From: Ricordea florida | Lineage: Eukaryota; Cnidaria; Anthozoa; Corallimorpharia; Ricordeidae | Reading direction: 5' to 3' | DNA length: 64,000 nt | Assembly (NCBI GenBank): GCA_949710005.1 | Contig: OX453280.1 | Location: 19,687,262-19,751,261, forward strand | Part shown: one piece after another, positions 16,908 to 28,458 of the stretch | Layout: every line of letters starts with the position of its first letter | How positions within the stretch are numbered: the stretch's first letter is position 1 | Notes under the pieces: model-generated | Databases searched by the model: none | Told to the model about the DNA's origin: nothing | The model's input: the letters and a program-made list of their open reading frames with translations, nothing else | Made by a program: the position numbers and the translations under genes

Positions 16908-19900
16908 GTTTGTTATAATATGGCTTTTGAAATTAAAGTGGGATCAGTGTCAATATCTGAGCAACTGTGCACCTACCCCTCCCCTAACCCAACATAAGCG
17001 CTAACGTTTTAACTTGTTATAACTTGTTGGGTTAGGGGAGGGGTAGGTGCCCAGTTGCCCAGATACTGACATTAATCCGCAAAGTGTTGACAAAGTGGCG
17101 GATGTGTTTTCCAACATATCACAGGTAAACTCGGGAAAAGGAAATTAGAGTCAAACCTATAGCCCTCCGATTACTGGTTTAGACGCTCTACCACCGAGCT
17201 GCAGGAATCCCATGAAAGCAATGCTATCAAACTAGGTTGGCCCTTCCCTCTGACCCATCCGTTACAGGTGCAGATTCTCTACCATACATCTGCACTTAAT
17301 TTGAGTAGTTAATTTCGTATTTGAATCTGAATGTTCGCTTTAGTTAAAGGACTGGGAAATGATACGCGATAGGGTTGATTCTCTCCTATTGTCGAGATAA
17401 TAGGGAGCTTAAGCAAGAACGACGAGGACGGCACGTTCGAAAAAATGGATTTGTTTTTTTGTTTTTCTCCTGCACCAATCGCGTCAGGCTTGTTTCATTT
17501 TCTTTCCATGACTTTTCAAACCGCCGATTTTTCCAACTTAACCCGTTCGCAGTTCATTACAATTTTTTATTGGCAATTTTGTCGTTTTGCCGTTTTGCAC
17601 TCGCGACTTCCAGAAAACCTGAAAAATGCGTAGCTCTAAAATTTACACTCGGAGTGGATTCGCTATTTTACTCATCACCTCATGAAGTAACAACTCTTTA
17701 GATGCCGGCTCTTTACTTTATTGTCCCTAGTTTTATTCTACTACAGAATGAGACGCGTGAAGCCATTGCCGCTCATGTGAGATGCGTGCACCATAAATCT
17801 TTGTTTTACTCATCGCCTTATGAAGTAACAAGTAACACACTCTTTAGTTGCCGGCTTTTTACTTTCTTGACCCTGCCTTTATTCCACTACAGAATAACAC
17901 TCGTAAAGCCATTGCCGTTCTTGTGAGATGCGTGTACGAAAAGTTTGTATCCGTGAGTAGCTCACCAGAGGGTGAAGTGCTTAGCCTGGCAGTCGCTGTA
18001 CCAGAACAGGAGGGTCCCGACCCCCTTGCGTTGTATCGCAGACTCTTGTCACAACCCCTTCCGTATAACTACAAGTGTCCACCATTTATGCCTGGCGTGA
18101 CACCTCAGTCATTGGGTAGCGAGAAGGTTTATCTGTGGTTGTGTTACTGGTAAGTTGTTTCTTAAAAAATCGGTTTAGCAATGTTTACAGTTAGGCGCAT
18201 TTTGGCGTGGCAAAATGATCAAGTACGCCCAGAATCCAGATCTAGTTGGAATTTGGAGATGTTAGTTTGTTTTTTTTTTTTTTTTGCTACTGCATATGAA
18301 ATAATGCAGGAGCCAATATGTCAAAGGAGTGAGTGAAGGAGCCAATCAGCGCGTGCCTAGTATTTAGCCAATCACAATGCACAATACAGTTCGCGCACCG
18401 CGAAGAATTGTGGGAAATATTTGGAAGGTCCAAGGTCCATGTGTCCACACACCGACAACGTCACGTTTGCAGTTGCATAAAGGTCCGAACAAACTTAATA
18501 AATGCAATAGCCACATGCATGCAATGCTTGCCTTTGCGCCAACCTTGTTCTCCTAGTTTGAATTAGAGGGTAAAGAAACGAGTTGAAAAGAGGCACGGCT
18601 TACACCTTTTCCAATAAAACCGAAATTGCTGCAAATTTAGCCTTGTGTTAGTCTCCTTCACAGCTAAACTTTGATCATGAGGCAAACCTTGTTGTTGAGT
18701 GTTGCTTGACTAGCCAAGTAACGGTTGGAAAGTGCAGTCTTTCCAACCACGAATTGTTCCATCCCTTTGACCGTAAATTCAGCGAAACAGGAGAAGCCAT
18801 TCTTGAACTGGAAAACTGGTGTTCAGCCACTAGAGAACCCAGCGGAGTGTTAGATAATCTATAGCTCGAGTTGCTGGGGTCTTAGGAGAACATACGCTAA
18901 TTCCTTTAATTTGAGAGGTGTTTCTCATGGGATAGAGCCATTATTTTACTTCTGATTAACTAACAAAGAGGCGCTATTTTCTTAACCTTATTGTAGAAGT
19001 GAATTGAAAACCGCAGTGCCGTTCTTATTTACTTATCGGTCCTTTAGTTTGTTACTGGAGATTTCACCGTCCGGCTCCAGCAATTCGTCTGATGCTACAG
19101 TTGAATCAGCATTCGAAACTGCCGTTCACTGTCCACTCGACCGTCAAGATATTCAAACGCTGTGGATGGAATACCTCTTCTACAAGACTTCAAAGGTTTT
19201 GGAGAAGAAATCGTCTTCACCTCAGCTTTTGTCTGTGGAGGAGATGGTGAACCGTTGTCTTGTGTGCGTTAGCACCACCAGTGCTGTGCCTCTTTCATCT
19301 ACTTGTTATTGGCAGGACTATAGGTTTCATAATCAGGTTAGTCCGTGCTATGTTATGGTCCGGCTAAGAAGCAGACAGAAAAACAATAGCGCCTGGCAAC
19401 AGTTTCAATTAATTTTGTGGTGCTAATTGGCGCATAGAACAAAAGCCAAATTTGGCCGAGAGACAGAAAACAGGGGTATGGAAAAGATAAGGTCTAAAAA
19501 TGACGTTTTGTTTAATTTTTCATTGTTTTTTTTTTCGGGGTTTTTTCCGGTGGATCAAACCATGCTTTGTGACCATTCTTTGTAAAGCTACTGAACAGTA
19601 CTGTACTGTGGTTCTGTTTGTTTTACTATACAGTGTAGTTGTGACTTTTTCATCTGTGGATCAAACCATGCAGTGTGACCATTCTTTGTAAAGTTACTGA
19701 ACAGTACTGTACTCTGGTACTGTTTGTTTTACTATACATTGTGGTTCTAACTTTTTCATCTGTGGATCAAACCATGAAGTGTGACCATTCTTTGTAAAGC
19801 TACTGAACAGTACTGCACTGTGGTACTGTTTGTTTTAATATACAGTGTGGTTCTAACTTTTTCATCTGTGGATCACACCATGCAGTGTGACCATTCTTTG

Positions 19901-22900
19901 TAAAGCTACTGAACAGTACTGTACTGTGGTACTGTTTGTTTTACTATACAGTTTGGCTTTACCCTTTTCACATATGAGTATAACTATATAGTGTGCCTGT
20001 TTTGGTGAACTATTTATCAAATTAACGCATTCTAGGTCATCAGCTTATTACTGAGCTGCCTCCCAAAGTTACAGTGGTCAGCACCTTTTGAGAAGTTCCT
20101 GGGGTTGTTTCCCGGTGATGTTGGCTTGGCTCTGTGGTATGTGTTTAGTTATTTAAAGTTCTCAAACGTAAATGACATAACGATAATGGTGGTACTCTTG
20201 CATACCCTCACATCCCTCCTTCCAAGGTTGCGAGCCTCAGAGGAGGGAGAGAACACGTTTGTTGTTGTTCGTTGTCTCGGGGTTGCCACGGTCAGGAAAA
20301 AAAGTTTTCAAGGTCACGGAAAAGTCAGGGAATTTTGTTTTCAGGGTTCCACAACGTTTTGTGAAGTAGTCGATGTGAAATGAGTTATGCGTTCAAATGC
20401 AGTGTTTTTGGTTAGTAGTGTTCGTTGGAAATGCATTCTTCCAAATAAGGAAGGGAAATCCTAAGAAGCTTGGGAACCGGTGTTTTCCTTCGGCCATTTT
20501 TTTCAAAGCGTGTGGTTGTTAAGTTGTTTTGAGGTCAGTGAAAAGTCAGAGAATTTTTCTATTTTTTTTCTTTTTCTAATGACTGGCAATCCGGAAACTT
20601 CAACCACTTTGTAGCAATAGTTTATTGATGTGAGAATCAAAAAGTAAGTCATTGTCCTTGCTTGCTTGCTTGCGTGTTTGCGTGTTTGCTTGCTTGCTTG
20701 CTTACTGTCTTACTGTCTAACCTACTTACTGACATTCTTACATACTTACTCACTCACTTACCTCCTCACTTACTTACTCACCTACTCACTTACCTACTAA
20801 CTTACTCACTTACTTACTCACTCACACACTTACCTCCTCACTCACTTACCTCGTCACTCACTTACCTCCTCACTTACTCACCTACTCACTTACCTACTCA
20901 CTCACTCACTTACTCACTCACTCACTCACTTGCCTCCTCACTTACTTACTCACCTACTCACTTACCTACTCACTTACTTACTCACTCACTCACTTACTTA
21001 CTCACTCACTTACCTCCTCACTTACTCCCTCACTTACCTTCTCACTCACTCACTTACTCACTCAGTCACCTCGCTCACTTGCCTCCTCACTTACTTACTC
21101 ACCTACTCACTTACTTACTCACTCACTCACGTACTTACTTACCTCCTCACTTAGTCACCTACTCACTTACCTACTCACTCACTTACCCACTCACTCATCT
21201 ACTCACTCACTTCCTCACTCACTTACTCGCCTCCTCACTCACTTGCCTCCTCACTTACTTACTCACCTACTCACTTACCTACTCACTTACTTACTCACTC
21301 ACTCACTTACTCACTCACTTACCTCCTCGCTCACTTACCTACTCACTTACTCACTCACTTACTCACTTGCCTCCTCACTTACTTACTCGCCTACTCACTT
21401 ACTTGCTCACTTGCTTACTTAAATCTTACTTTATTTGCTCACTTTGCTTTCTTACCTTACTTAATTTACTTGTTTTGTTGTGTCGGCAGGGCCTGTAAAC
21501 ATGAGCTGGACTTGAACAACTTTGATGAAGCAAAGAAGATAAGTGGCTCGTTCCTCTCGGCCAACCCAACTAACATCACCATGTGGAAGGTGTACCATTC
21601 ACTACACCCCTTTACTGACCACACCCTAGAATGATGTTACATTTACCACTGCTATACTTACAGGGTCGAAGTCCCCTTTTTAATCAACAAGTTCAACAGA
21701 GAATATCTAATAAGTTGTTATTTTTGTCCTTTCGTTTTGGATTTTAATGACTGCCTCTTGCTTTTCCTTGTTTTTTTGTTGTCTGTTTTCGTGTTTACAG
21801 AGCCATTGCAATCGAGCTTAAGAGAAACTGTGTGAAAGAGGTAAGGTCGCACTACTGCCAGGTTGTTTTTAAACGGGCTATGTCACGAGTTTATCTTTTA
21901 GAATCGTTGCAAGAATCATTGGAATACAATAATTTGTTTTATTATATCTACAACCCCTGGATATGAGCAAACCCGCGCTCTGATTGGTTCCCTACCATCA
22001 GTACGGAAAACGGCCGTCATGGAGGAAAGGTTTCTTGAATTAGACGGGGAGAAATTCAAGTCTTGCTTGAAAAGAGTATACCAAAAAATACTGCCGCAGC
22101 AAATAAATATGGGATGAAATTATTCGGCGGTAAGTGAGCAAATTATAGAGCAAGATTGGCACGATTTTAATTGTTTATTACGAGCTAAAGTGAAACTGTT
22201 ACAAACAGCCGCCATTTTGAAACATCTGTGGAGGCCATAAACCGACTTTTTTCTACTTCCGCCTTACTTTGTCCACTTTTAATTCTCAGACTGGTTTGCT
22301 AACTCCAAACAAATTAGCAAGTACATTGAAGAGGTGTTTAACAACGAGCTGGATTCGAGTTTGAAACGTTTTTACGCATCGGCTCGACAGCATGTCAGCT
22401 CGACAACAACATGGTTTTGTTTACAAACAACAGTCAATTCTTGTCGTGCAAACTAGTTCGAATTTCTCCTGACAATCGTGTGTTTAGAGATGTAATAAAA
22501 AAATATTCCACTCAATCTCGTCGTACATCAACTATAGCCAACTAGACGCTACGCGCCTCTTTGGCTATTAGCTCATTTACGACTCGATTTCGTGGAATAA
22601 TTTTTAAGTATAGCTGGATTTTCACTCAATAAAACGTGCTCTGTGATTTGGTGATTCTTGGTCACGTGTCCCTGATCAACCAGGATACAATTTCGCAGTT
22701 TTTGCCCGTGCGCCAGTTGTGCCGTCTTTGTTTGTTTTTGCTATATGATTGCCTAAGGGAAAATCTAAACCTATTACAAAGCACTTAAGGTATGATCCCT
22801 CAGGAAACTAGTTTGTTTTGTTTTCCCTTGAGTCCTGATGTTTCCCTTGGCTTCGTCTCGGGAACATCAGGACTCTCGGGAAAACAAACTGTTTCCCTCG

Positions 22901-24175
22901 GGACCATACATTAAGTGTATAGTATTCAAAATTATTACAATAATTTAAAACTGATGTGTGGTCTTTTTGTAGTCAAATTTCTAATAATGTAAATAATCTT
23001 GTCAATTGTTTTTTTTTTTTACGGAGAGTGGGGGAATAATATCTTGATGTCATCGTGATATATTTTGTGTGGAGGTGCTTATATGTATGTTATGTTTTAT
23101 GTATGCTGTTTGTATGTTGTTGAATTTCTGGGGATGGCCAGGAGGGAAACGAATTACAACTTCAAATGTCTCGTTTTAATTGTATACATTTGGTCGCTAT
23201 ATCCTTCAAAAATCATCAAAAGATATGCACTGATTGCTGTCTGCTATATGTTCGTTTGGTAGTTACAGGTAGGGGACCGTTCATTTTTTACGAGGGAGGG
23301 GGGACTGGTGTGACTCGGGAAGAACCATTTAAGAGTTTCGTGACCCCCCTCCTCAGCTTACCAGTTTTTTTCACATGCCCCTCCTCCCTGAAGAAGCGAT
23401 TTCATTGATGGGCTCCTGTTGAAACATTGTGCCATATGAACATATTTTGAAATTTTATTTTTAACTTGTCCACATCATTAGCATCAGTTGACAGCATATA
23501 CATTTAAATCGTATGCCGCTTTGTCCTTTCACGTGACAAAAACAACCAAGTGCGTATATGCCGTAGTGTGGAACTTGACCAGTCGTTAACGTCTCGTTTC
23601 CATTTAACCAACTTGTAATAAGATTTCTGTTTAAGCCTTCCTGTTCTTCATATGTAAGTAATATGATTTGCACGTGAAAGGCAGTGAAGGTTTGTAACCA
23701 AGCAAACTCACCACTAGCCTCACTTCTCTTCAAAGGCCAGGTTCCTGAGGACAAAACTGGAAAAAGGCCTATTTCTCAACTTCTAGATTTAGTTCGTGTT
23801 GCATTTACTGAAATCTTATTTATGTTGACCGGTCTAAGCAGTTGCCCGCGTTTCGCCCTCTCTGGAGCTGACACCAACTGTTTTTCCTAGGCCCGCAAGA
23901 TGTACCAGCAAGCCACGGAGGTCTTACCATTCGCCGCAACACTTTGGAAAGATGTAACGTTTTCTGTCCCCTCGTTGTGTGGGTTCGTCCGTGAATTTTG
24001 TCTTGTTTGTTGTGTGGTTTTGTTGAGATGTCGTTTTCTCCTTTCATCTTTGCAGTTCTTGATGTTCGTAATCGCGCAGAGTGGTAACGGTTCTGCGGCC
24101 CAGGAGATGGTGGAAAAGTGTCGGCAAATAGGAGTTGATCTTGAGGAATTTTTGAACACCTTACTTGGCAAATAA
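16603..24175 (+). CDS. ZFC3H1: ZFC3H1 homologue, C-terminal eight exons (host gene)
   Basis: ZFC3H1 is a large nuclear zinc-finger protein that works with MTR4 (the PAXT connection) in nuclear RNA surveillance and decay; its C-terminal half is made of HAT/TPR-like helical repeats. Eight exons with consensus splice sites and matching phases encode a continuous repeat region. Passages fit the human C-terminus as I recall it: STCYWQDYRFHN (human STADYWTNYEFHN), WKVAIAIE (human WKIAIAAE), LYQRA-like MYQQATEVLPFAATLWKD, and the last exon EMVEKCRQIGVDLEEFLN (human KLVSKCQEIGVSLNELLN). Upstream exons would lie left of E1, outside the window, so E1 is inside an intron. The stop codon is at 24173-24175. 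Confidence 0.8.
16944..17075. repeat. Foldback (MITE-like) repeat in intron
   Basis: The arms read GCACCTACCCCTCCCCTAAC and its reverse complement with flanking AGTATCTGGGCAAC-like ends, around a short AT-rich loop. It is non-coding. Confidence 0.6.
17138..17222 (-). repeat. tRNA-like SINE fragment
   Basis: On the minus strand there is a box A-like AGCTCGGTGGTAGAGCG and a box B-like AGGTTTGACTC at tRNA-like spacing. It lacks a convincing complete cloverleaf, so it is called a SINE or tRNA-derived remnant rather than a tRNA gene. Confidence 0.4.
17666..17945. repeat. Tandem duplication of intron end plus exon start
   Basis: Two ~140-bp copies each hold TTTACTCATC.., a pyrimidine-rich acceptor ending CTACAG, and the first ~50 bases of the next exon. 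The second copy (acceptor at 17891-17892) leads into the open exon; the first (17745-17746) does not stay open. Confidence 0.7.
17893..18149 (+). CDS. ZFC3H1: ZFC3H1 exon b
   Basis: It runs from the acceptor CACTACAG to the donor TACTG/GTAAGTT and is open throughout (NNTRKAIAVLVRCVYEKF..SLGSEKVYLWLCYC). It starts in phase 0 and ends with two bases of a split codon. A second acceptor copy lies 146 bp upstream. Confidence 0.72.
19000..19336 (+). CDS. ZFC3H1: ZFC3H1 exon c
   Basis: The acceptor TTGTAGAAG completes the split codon as TGT and keeps the frame; using the AG three bases earlier would give a stop codon at the junction. It encodes the conserved LWMEYLFY..MVNRCLVCVSTTSAVPLSSTCYWQDYRFHNQ region (cited here in parts) and ends in phase 0 at GTTAGT. 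Confidence 0.75.
19551..19974 (+). repeat. 106-bp minisatellite, about four copies
   Basis: Copies start TGGATCAAACCATG at 19551, 19657, 19763 and 19869, an exact 106-bp period. Each contains CTACTGAACAGTACTG. It is intronic. A single diverged copy lies at ~28970-29102, beside E2. Confidence 0.8.
20036..20136 (+). CDS. ZFC3H1: ZFC3H1 exon d
   Basis: It runs from the acceptor TTCTAG to the donor CTGTG/GTATGT. It encodes VISLLLSCLPKLQWSAPFEK then FLGLFPGDVGLALW, matching the layout of the human region after YEFHNKV. It leaves two bases of a split codon. Confidence 0.72.
20658..21470 (+). repeat. CTTA/CTCA/CCTC simple-repeat satellite
   Basis: About 0.8 kb of variants of CTCACTTACTTACTCAC with CCTC interruptions. 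The long leucine/threonine/serine/histidine/tyrosine reading frame through it (20662-21498) is a by-product of the repeat. It ends just before the acceptor of the next exon. Confidence 0.9.
21490..21591 (+). CDS. ZFC3H1: ZFC3H1 exon e
   Basis: It runs from the acceptor GTCGGCAG to the donor AAGGT/GTACC. Choosing this donor rather than AAG/GTGTAC keeps the frame with the next exon and gives WKVAIAIE. It encodes ACKHELDLNNFDEAKKISGS and following. Confidence 0.68.
21801..21840 (+). CDS. ZFC3H1: ZFC3H1 exon f
   Basis: A 40-bp exon from the acceptor GTTTACAG to the donor GAG/GTAAGG, encoding AIAIELKRNCVKE. It is in frame with both neighbours and matches the human IAIAAEIVLKGQRE position. Confidence 0.68.
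21925..22680. repeat. Probable dispersed transposon-derived segment in intron
   Basis: It has no open gene. Parts such as TAGACGCTACGCGCCTCTTT and GACTCGATTTCGTGGAATAA look like a multi-copy coral repeat, but no second copy in this window proves it. Confidence 0.3.
22782..22917. repeat. Foldback (MITE-like) repeat in intron
   Basis: The arms CACTTAAGGTATGATCCCTC.. and ..GGGACCATACATTAAGTG are inverted copies that continue through GAGTCCTGATGTTTCCC / GGGAACATCAGGACTC around a short loop. Confidence 0.65.
23891..23953 (+). CDS. ZFC3H1: ZFC3H1 exon g
   Basis: A 63-bp exon between TTTTTCCTAG and GTAACG, encoding ARKMYQQATEVLPFAATLWK plus D. It is in phase 0 at both ends. Confidence 0.75.
24056..24175 (+). 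CDS. ZFC3H1: ZFC3H1 last exon and stop
   Basis: It follows the acceptor CATCTTTGCAG. It encodes FLMFVIAQSGNGSAAQEMVE then KCRQIGVDLEEFLNTLLGK and the stop TAA. This is the characteristic C-terminus that identified the gene. Confidence 0.78.
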   Translation, partial: FLMFVIAQSGNGSAAQEMVEKCRQIGVDLEEFLNTLLGK

Positions 24176-25651
24176 GCGTGCAAACGTTGACAGCTTTGAA
24201 CGGAAACCTTTCCACAAATGATGGTTATTTGTTGCTAACGCAGACTGTTCGAACGAACTGCCAACCCAATCCCTTAATGCCAAAAAACAGCTATAAATTA
24301 AGTGCCTGACGAGTTGCAAAATTGTCCAATGGCAGTTTGATAAGTCGCCTACTCGCGCCGACCCACAGTGCTAAATACACGAGGCTAGACATTGACTCTT
24401 GGTATCGATTCGCCAGTAGTGACTCTTCGTTTTTCAATAGCTTTCAATTTTCCGGAGAGATCAAAATATGTACAAAATTGCGCGTTTGCTGTCTTCTTTT
24501 AGACTGAATCAAGGCAGCAAAGTGTACATGAGGACACAATTTGATTTTTTGTTTTCAACAGAATTGCTTTTCTATCTGCGGGAAGAACAGACTTATTTTT
24601 TCAAGGCATTGCCAAGAATAGCGTAGTGCGTTATTAAAATAGAAGGTAACGATGTGGACAAATCCATTGAATTCTGTTTTTTTGTGTGACTCAGCGGTGC
24701 AAGAGTGGTTGTGTTAGTTGTCGTGTTGTTATACGTAAACGTGTATGTAAAGCAAGTATGTAGAGACAGGTAAGTTAGTGGTGAATAGCTTGGTGTTGTG
24801 TTTGCCACCATCCACCATTTGCGTTATGTCCTTTAAGGACTGTAGAAAGAGGTCTGTGGAAAGTCTCTTAAAAAGTGTTTTGTAGCGTGTCGTTAATTGA
24901 ACAGGTCTTGGCCAAGCTGGAACCCTAAAGTTTTAGTATTGAAAAGGTGTTGACCTGTTTGAGTATGCCCCGTCATCCCCTTTTTAGCGTTTTCATCTCG
25001 AACAAAGGGGTTGGAGCAACCGAAAGTACAGTAAGTTGTGACAGGGCAACATACAAAGTTACAGAATTCGAGCTCTTAATGTGAAACGGCATAGAAAGAC
25101 CCTGTGGTGTTGTAGCAGGAGCGTAGCTAGGGGGGGTCCTGGGGTGCCCGTGACCCCCTCTTGGTAGGCCTTCTTTTGAGCAAACAACGTATAATATTCA
25201 GGTGGCTAAAACGCCTTGACAAGAGTGAGTAGCCTCTTTGACCCCCCCCCCCCCCCCTGTGTAGTAATCGTACACGGTTAGAGTTGGGTTTAGTTTTGCT
25301 TTGTACAATAACGTGACCTGTACTTGTGCCTTAGTACTTTAAATTTATTAGCGAAGGGTAACTTCTAGGTAAATTGGTAAAAGCATATGTACGAGAATGG
25401 GTATTGTTTTCGTTTAGTTTTGCTGTGAATGACAGTGGAATGTAGCGTTGGTTTAGTTGATGCGATGATCTGTTGTTGTGTGTTTGTCGTTTGCTGTAAT
25501 GTCAGGATAAAGTGTACGTGGATTTATTGTGCTCGTGTACACGTTATTGTGGAATGGTGTTTTAATAAGCGTTACTGCTGTGAGTGTTCGTGAGAATTAA
25601 TGTAGCGTTGATGTCTGAGTTGATTGTAGAGAGTTTATGTGGTTAGGCTCT

Positions 25652-25929
25652 TAATAATAATAATAATAAGTCGATGTTAATTGTATCTAGCACTGACGTA
25701 CCAATTGGGGATACTGTAAAGCACAAATCAAATCAAATCGTGTTTAGTTAAATCAAGTCAAATGTTGGTTTTTGTGAAGAGGGGAAAACGGAGAACCCGG
25801 AGAAAAACCTCTCGGAGCAGAGTAGAGAACCAACAAACTTGGCCCACATATAACGCCGGGGCCGGGAATCGAACCCGGCCACATTGGTGGAAGGCGAGCG
25901 CTCTCTCCACTGCTCCAACCCTGCTGCCC
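25652..25929 (-). mobile_element. tRNA-derived SINE (apparently full length)
   Basis: On the minus strand a tRNA-like head has box A-like GGAGCAGTGGAGAGAGCGCT and box B GGTTCGATTCC (25865-25875), followed by a body with GGTTTTTCTCCGGGTTCTCC and an ATT-repeat tail near 25652-25670. The same body occurs at 62267-62476, which confirms a dispersed family. Confidence 0.8.
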
Positions 25930-26769
25930 TGTTTTGGTACTTGCATTTTTAGACATATTTCTTACTAGAGCTCGGCTGGTGTTGTGGTTCAGTAGTGCAG
26001 CGATCAGAAAGGCTGGGAGGGAAGGGCGTAGGTGCGTTTGTGTTACTGTTGTTGCTTTGTTTTGATCCACACAGGCTTCATAAATTGGTGGCGTCCTCAA
26101 AGCCAGCAGATGAATGGACATGTTACTGTAAGACATTTTGACTGCACGCGTTTAGCGTGTGCCTGACCGCGTATCTTCATAGACTTATCATAAACTTCTC
26201 TCCACCGTTGCCTACATACAAGAGTATAATGAAAGGAAAATACGTTGCGGAAAGAAACCCTCTGGGCGTTAACATGCCCTGCAGGGTCAAAATGGCGACA
26301 GTTTACGTCCAGAAAGTCGACTGATCAAGACGATGCGCAAAGGCATCGTGCATTTTAATGGCGTCCCTGTATTGAGGATGCACTTGTTAAATTTGTAAGT
26401 AGTGTCGTCGTGTAGAGAAAGTAACATTTTGTTGTGTCAACCCTAGCTAGTGTTTATTTGTGTAAGAATGTGTTCTACGCGTTTGATCCCCTCTTTTTAT
26501 TACAAACTGTTGGGGATTTCTTCCAAGTAAAAAAAGCAGTTCAGAACACTTAGCCCACCTGTTTGTTTGTCCTTCCAAGTAAAGCTCACAAGGCAATCAC
26601 CTTAGTTTATCATAAGTAAGTCAACACTAAAGTTAATAAAGGTTAGGTACTTACAGGTAATTTTTTTTTGGTGCACGCAAATTGTACCACGGTATTGTAG
26701 TTGAGGGCAACAAAGCAAAGCCCGCCGTTGATGAATAGAAGTTTCTTAGACTGCAGTGCAGTCATACTT

Positions 26770-26775
26770 TATTAC

Positions 26776-26826
<51 letters not shown>

Positions 26827-26930
26827 GACTATTATTATTATTATGACTATTATTATTGTGACTATTATTATTACTATTATTATTATTATTATGACTATTA
26901 TTATTATTACTATTATTATTACTATTATGA

Positions 26931-26967
<37 letters not shown>

Positions 26968-26992
26968 TACTATGATTATCATTATTGTTGCT
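26770..26992 (+). repeat. ATT microsatellite with ACT variants
   Basis: About 220 bp of (ATT)n interrupted by ACT and GACT. Poly-tyrosine and poly-isoleucine frames through it are artefacts. Confidence 0.9.
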
Positions 26993-28298
26993 ATTTATCT
27001 ATTTACTGCACAGATTGAATGCGCACAAAGCGCGCACAAAATTTGTGGGAGATTTGTAGGTCGCGAAAGAGTTTTCAGTTTTGAGCAATTTAGAATTTGT
27101 AGTCTAGCAATTGCTCAGTTTGCAGAAGCTTTAAACCTGGTATTTGCATGCGGGTCCTTTTGGAAAGGGCTAGACTGATATAAAATCTAGGGACTTAAGA
27201 ACAGGAATTCAGCGACGTATCTGCAGTTTGCGCATGTTGCGCCAATGAGTATTTGGTACTCGGCGAGTGTAACTTGCCTTTTTAGCGCGACACCACTAAC
27301 CTCATCGGTAAATAGCAAAAATCAAGGATTGTAAACCCAACAGATGTAAAATGAGGAATATGTAATGCATATCGTTCGCGATTGATCACTCAATTTCATA
27401 CCCTTCAGTTTTATTAAACGTTTCGTAGTTGGAATTTGGCAATCCTTAGGAAACAGCAATTCATTTGTATGTGTCCCAGTAGTGGTGTTTAAAGTTGTGT
27501 TCCTTGGACGTCTGCCAGTAATTTATTGTAACTCCCCTTTGTTGATGTTATCTTATGTGGGATGAGTCGTCACATTGTGTTTTGTATTTAATAAAAAGAT
27601 GTCTGACCAAACTCCATGGCATATTGTTTGTCGTAATAAATTACCAGAGTAATTGTTAGCCCCTTATTCTGCTTCTATTCGCTCTTAGAATTGATCTGCC
27701 TGGGCATGGACGGCTAGTGCAGTTGGCGCCTATTGCCTGTGAATATCATTACTCGTTACAATAAGAATACAATTTAAGGGTGCGAATACGCATGAAATTA
27801 ATAAGTCGAAATATGTATTATGTTTTAAGCAATTTTTTTTTCTTTTCTTTTTTTTTCGTCACTAACAGTGCGTGCCGCGTTGTTTTAAAAACACTCCACG
27901 TTTGTGACTTGCGAATTTTAACATTCAGGGACCCGTTGCGCGAAGGCCGATTAGCGCTAACTAAATTTTAAGCCGAGTTTCATTTCCTCCCGTTAAAAAG
28001 CATTTTCTCCGATAACTTTCTATATTTTTTTTTTTCAGAAAATACAATCATCAAATTGTATTCAAAAGGAATTATACTGAATGTGCTTTTTAAGCTCTCA
28101 GATCTGTATTTAAATTTCGCACTAACCCTGGGTTACCTTAACCCTGCTTTGAACAATCCGGCCCAGGACACTTCCTCCCATCTGTTGTGAGAAAATTGAC
28201 TTGGTGAAATGCTGGCCCAATATCTGAGTATTCTCTTTCTATAACCCGAAACCCATAGGACGTGACGTGTAACGCGCTTTCGCAGCTTGTCCAGATTC

Positions 28299-28458
28299 AA
28301 TATTTGGCATATAATTCCTGGTGGGCCACCAAATCATCACCGAATATAGTGTTAACAGGGATATACAAGGGTTTAGAAAGGTATATCCTTGTAAACCCTT
28401 CTATACCCCTGTAAACTGACGATATGATGGCCTACCATGAATTATATGTCCAATATTT
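28299..28458. repeat. Foldback (MITE-like) repeat
   Basis: AATATTTGGCATATAATTCC and its diverged inverted copy at the right end frame an inner inverted pair around TATATCCTTGTAAACC. There is no coding content. Confidence 0.6.

Larger units (their letters stand above)
24176..28298. other. Intergenic / 3' UTR region, no gene seen
   Basis: About 4.1 kb without a supported coding exon. It holds the ZFC3H1 3' UTR (end not defined), a C-rich dispersed-repeat scrap near 25128-25260, a SINE, and an ATT microsatellite. AATAAA-like strings occur near 26635 and 27590, but none can be assigned. Confidence 0.6.

Noticed and set aside
20658-21470. CRISPR-like array
   Set aside because: The repeats are short, contiguous simple-sequence variants without unique spacers, in an animal genome.
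20662-21498. 278-codon open frame rich in L, T, S, H and Y
   Set aside because: It is a by-product of the CTTA/CTCA simple repeat, which has no stop in this frame; no real protein features.
26701-27178. Poly-tyrosine and poly-isoleucine open frames
   Set aside because: They translate an ATT microsatellite.
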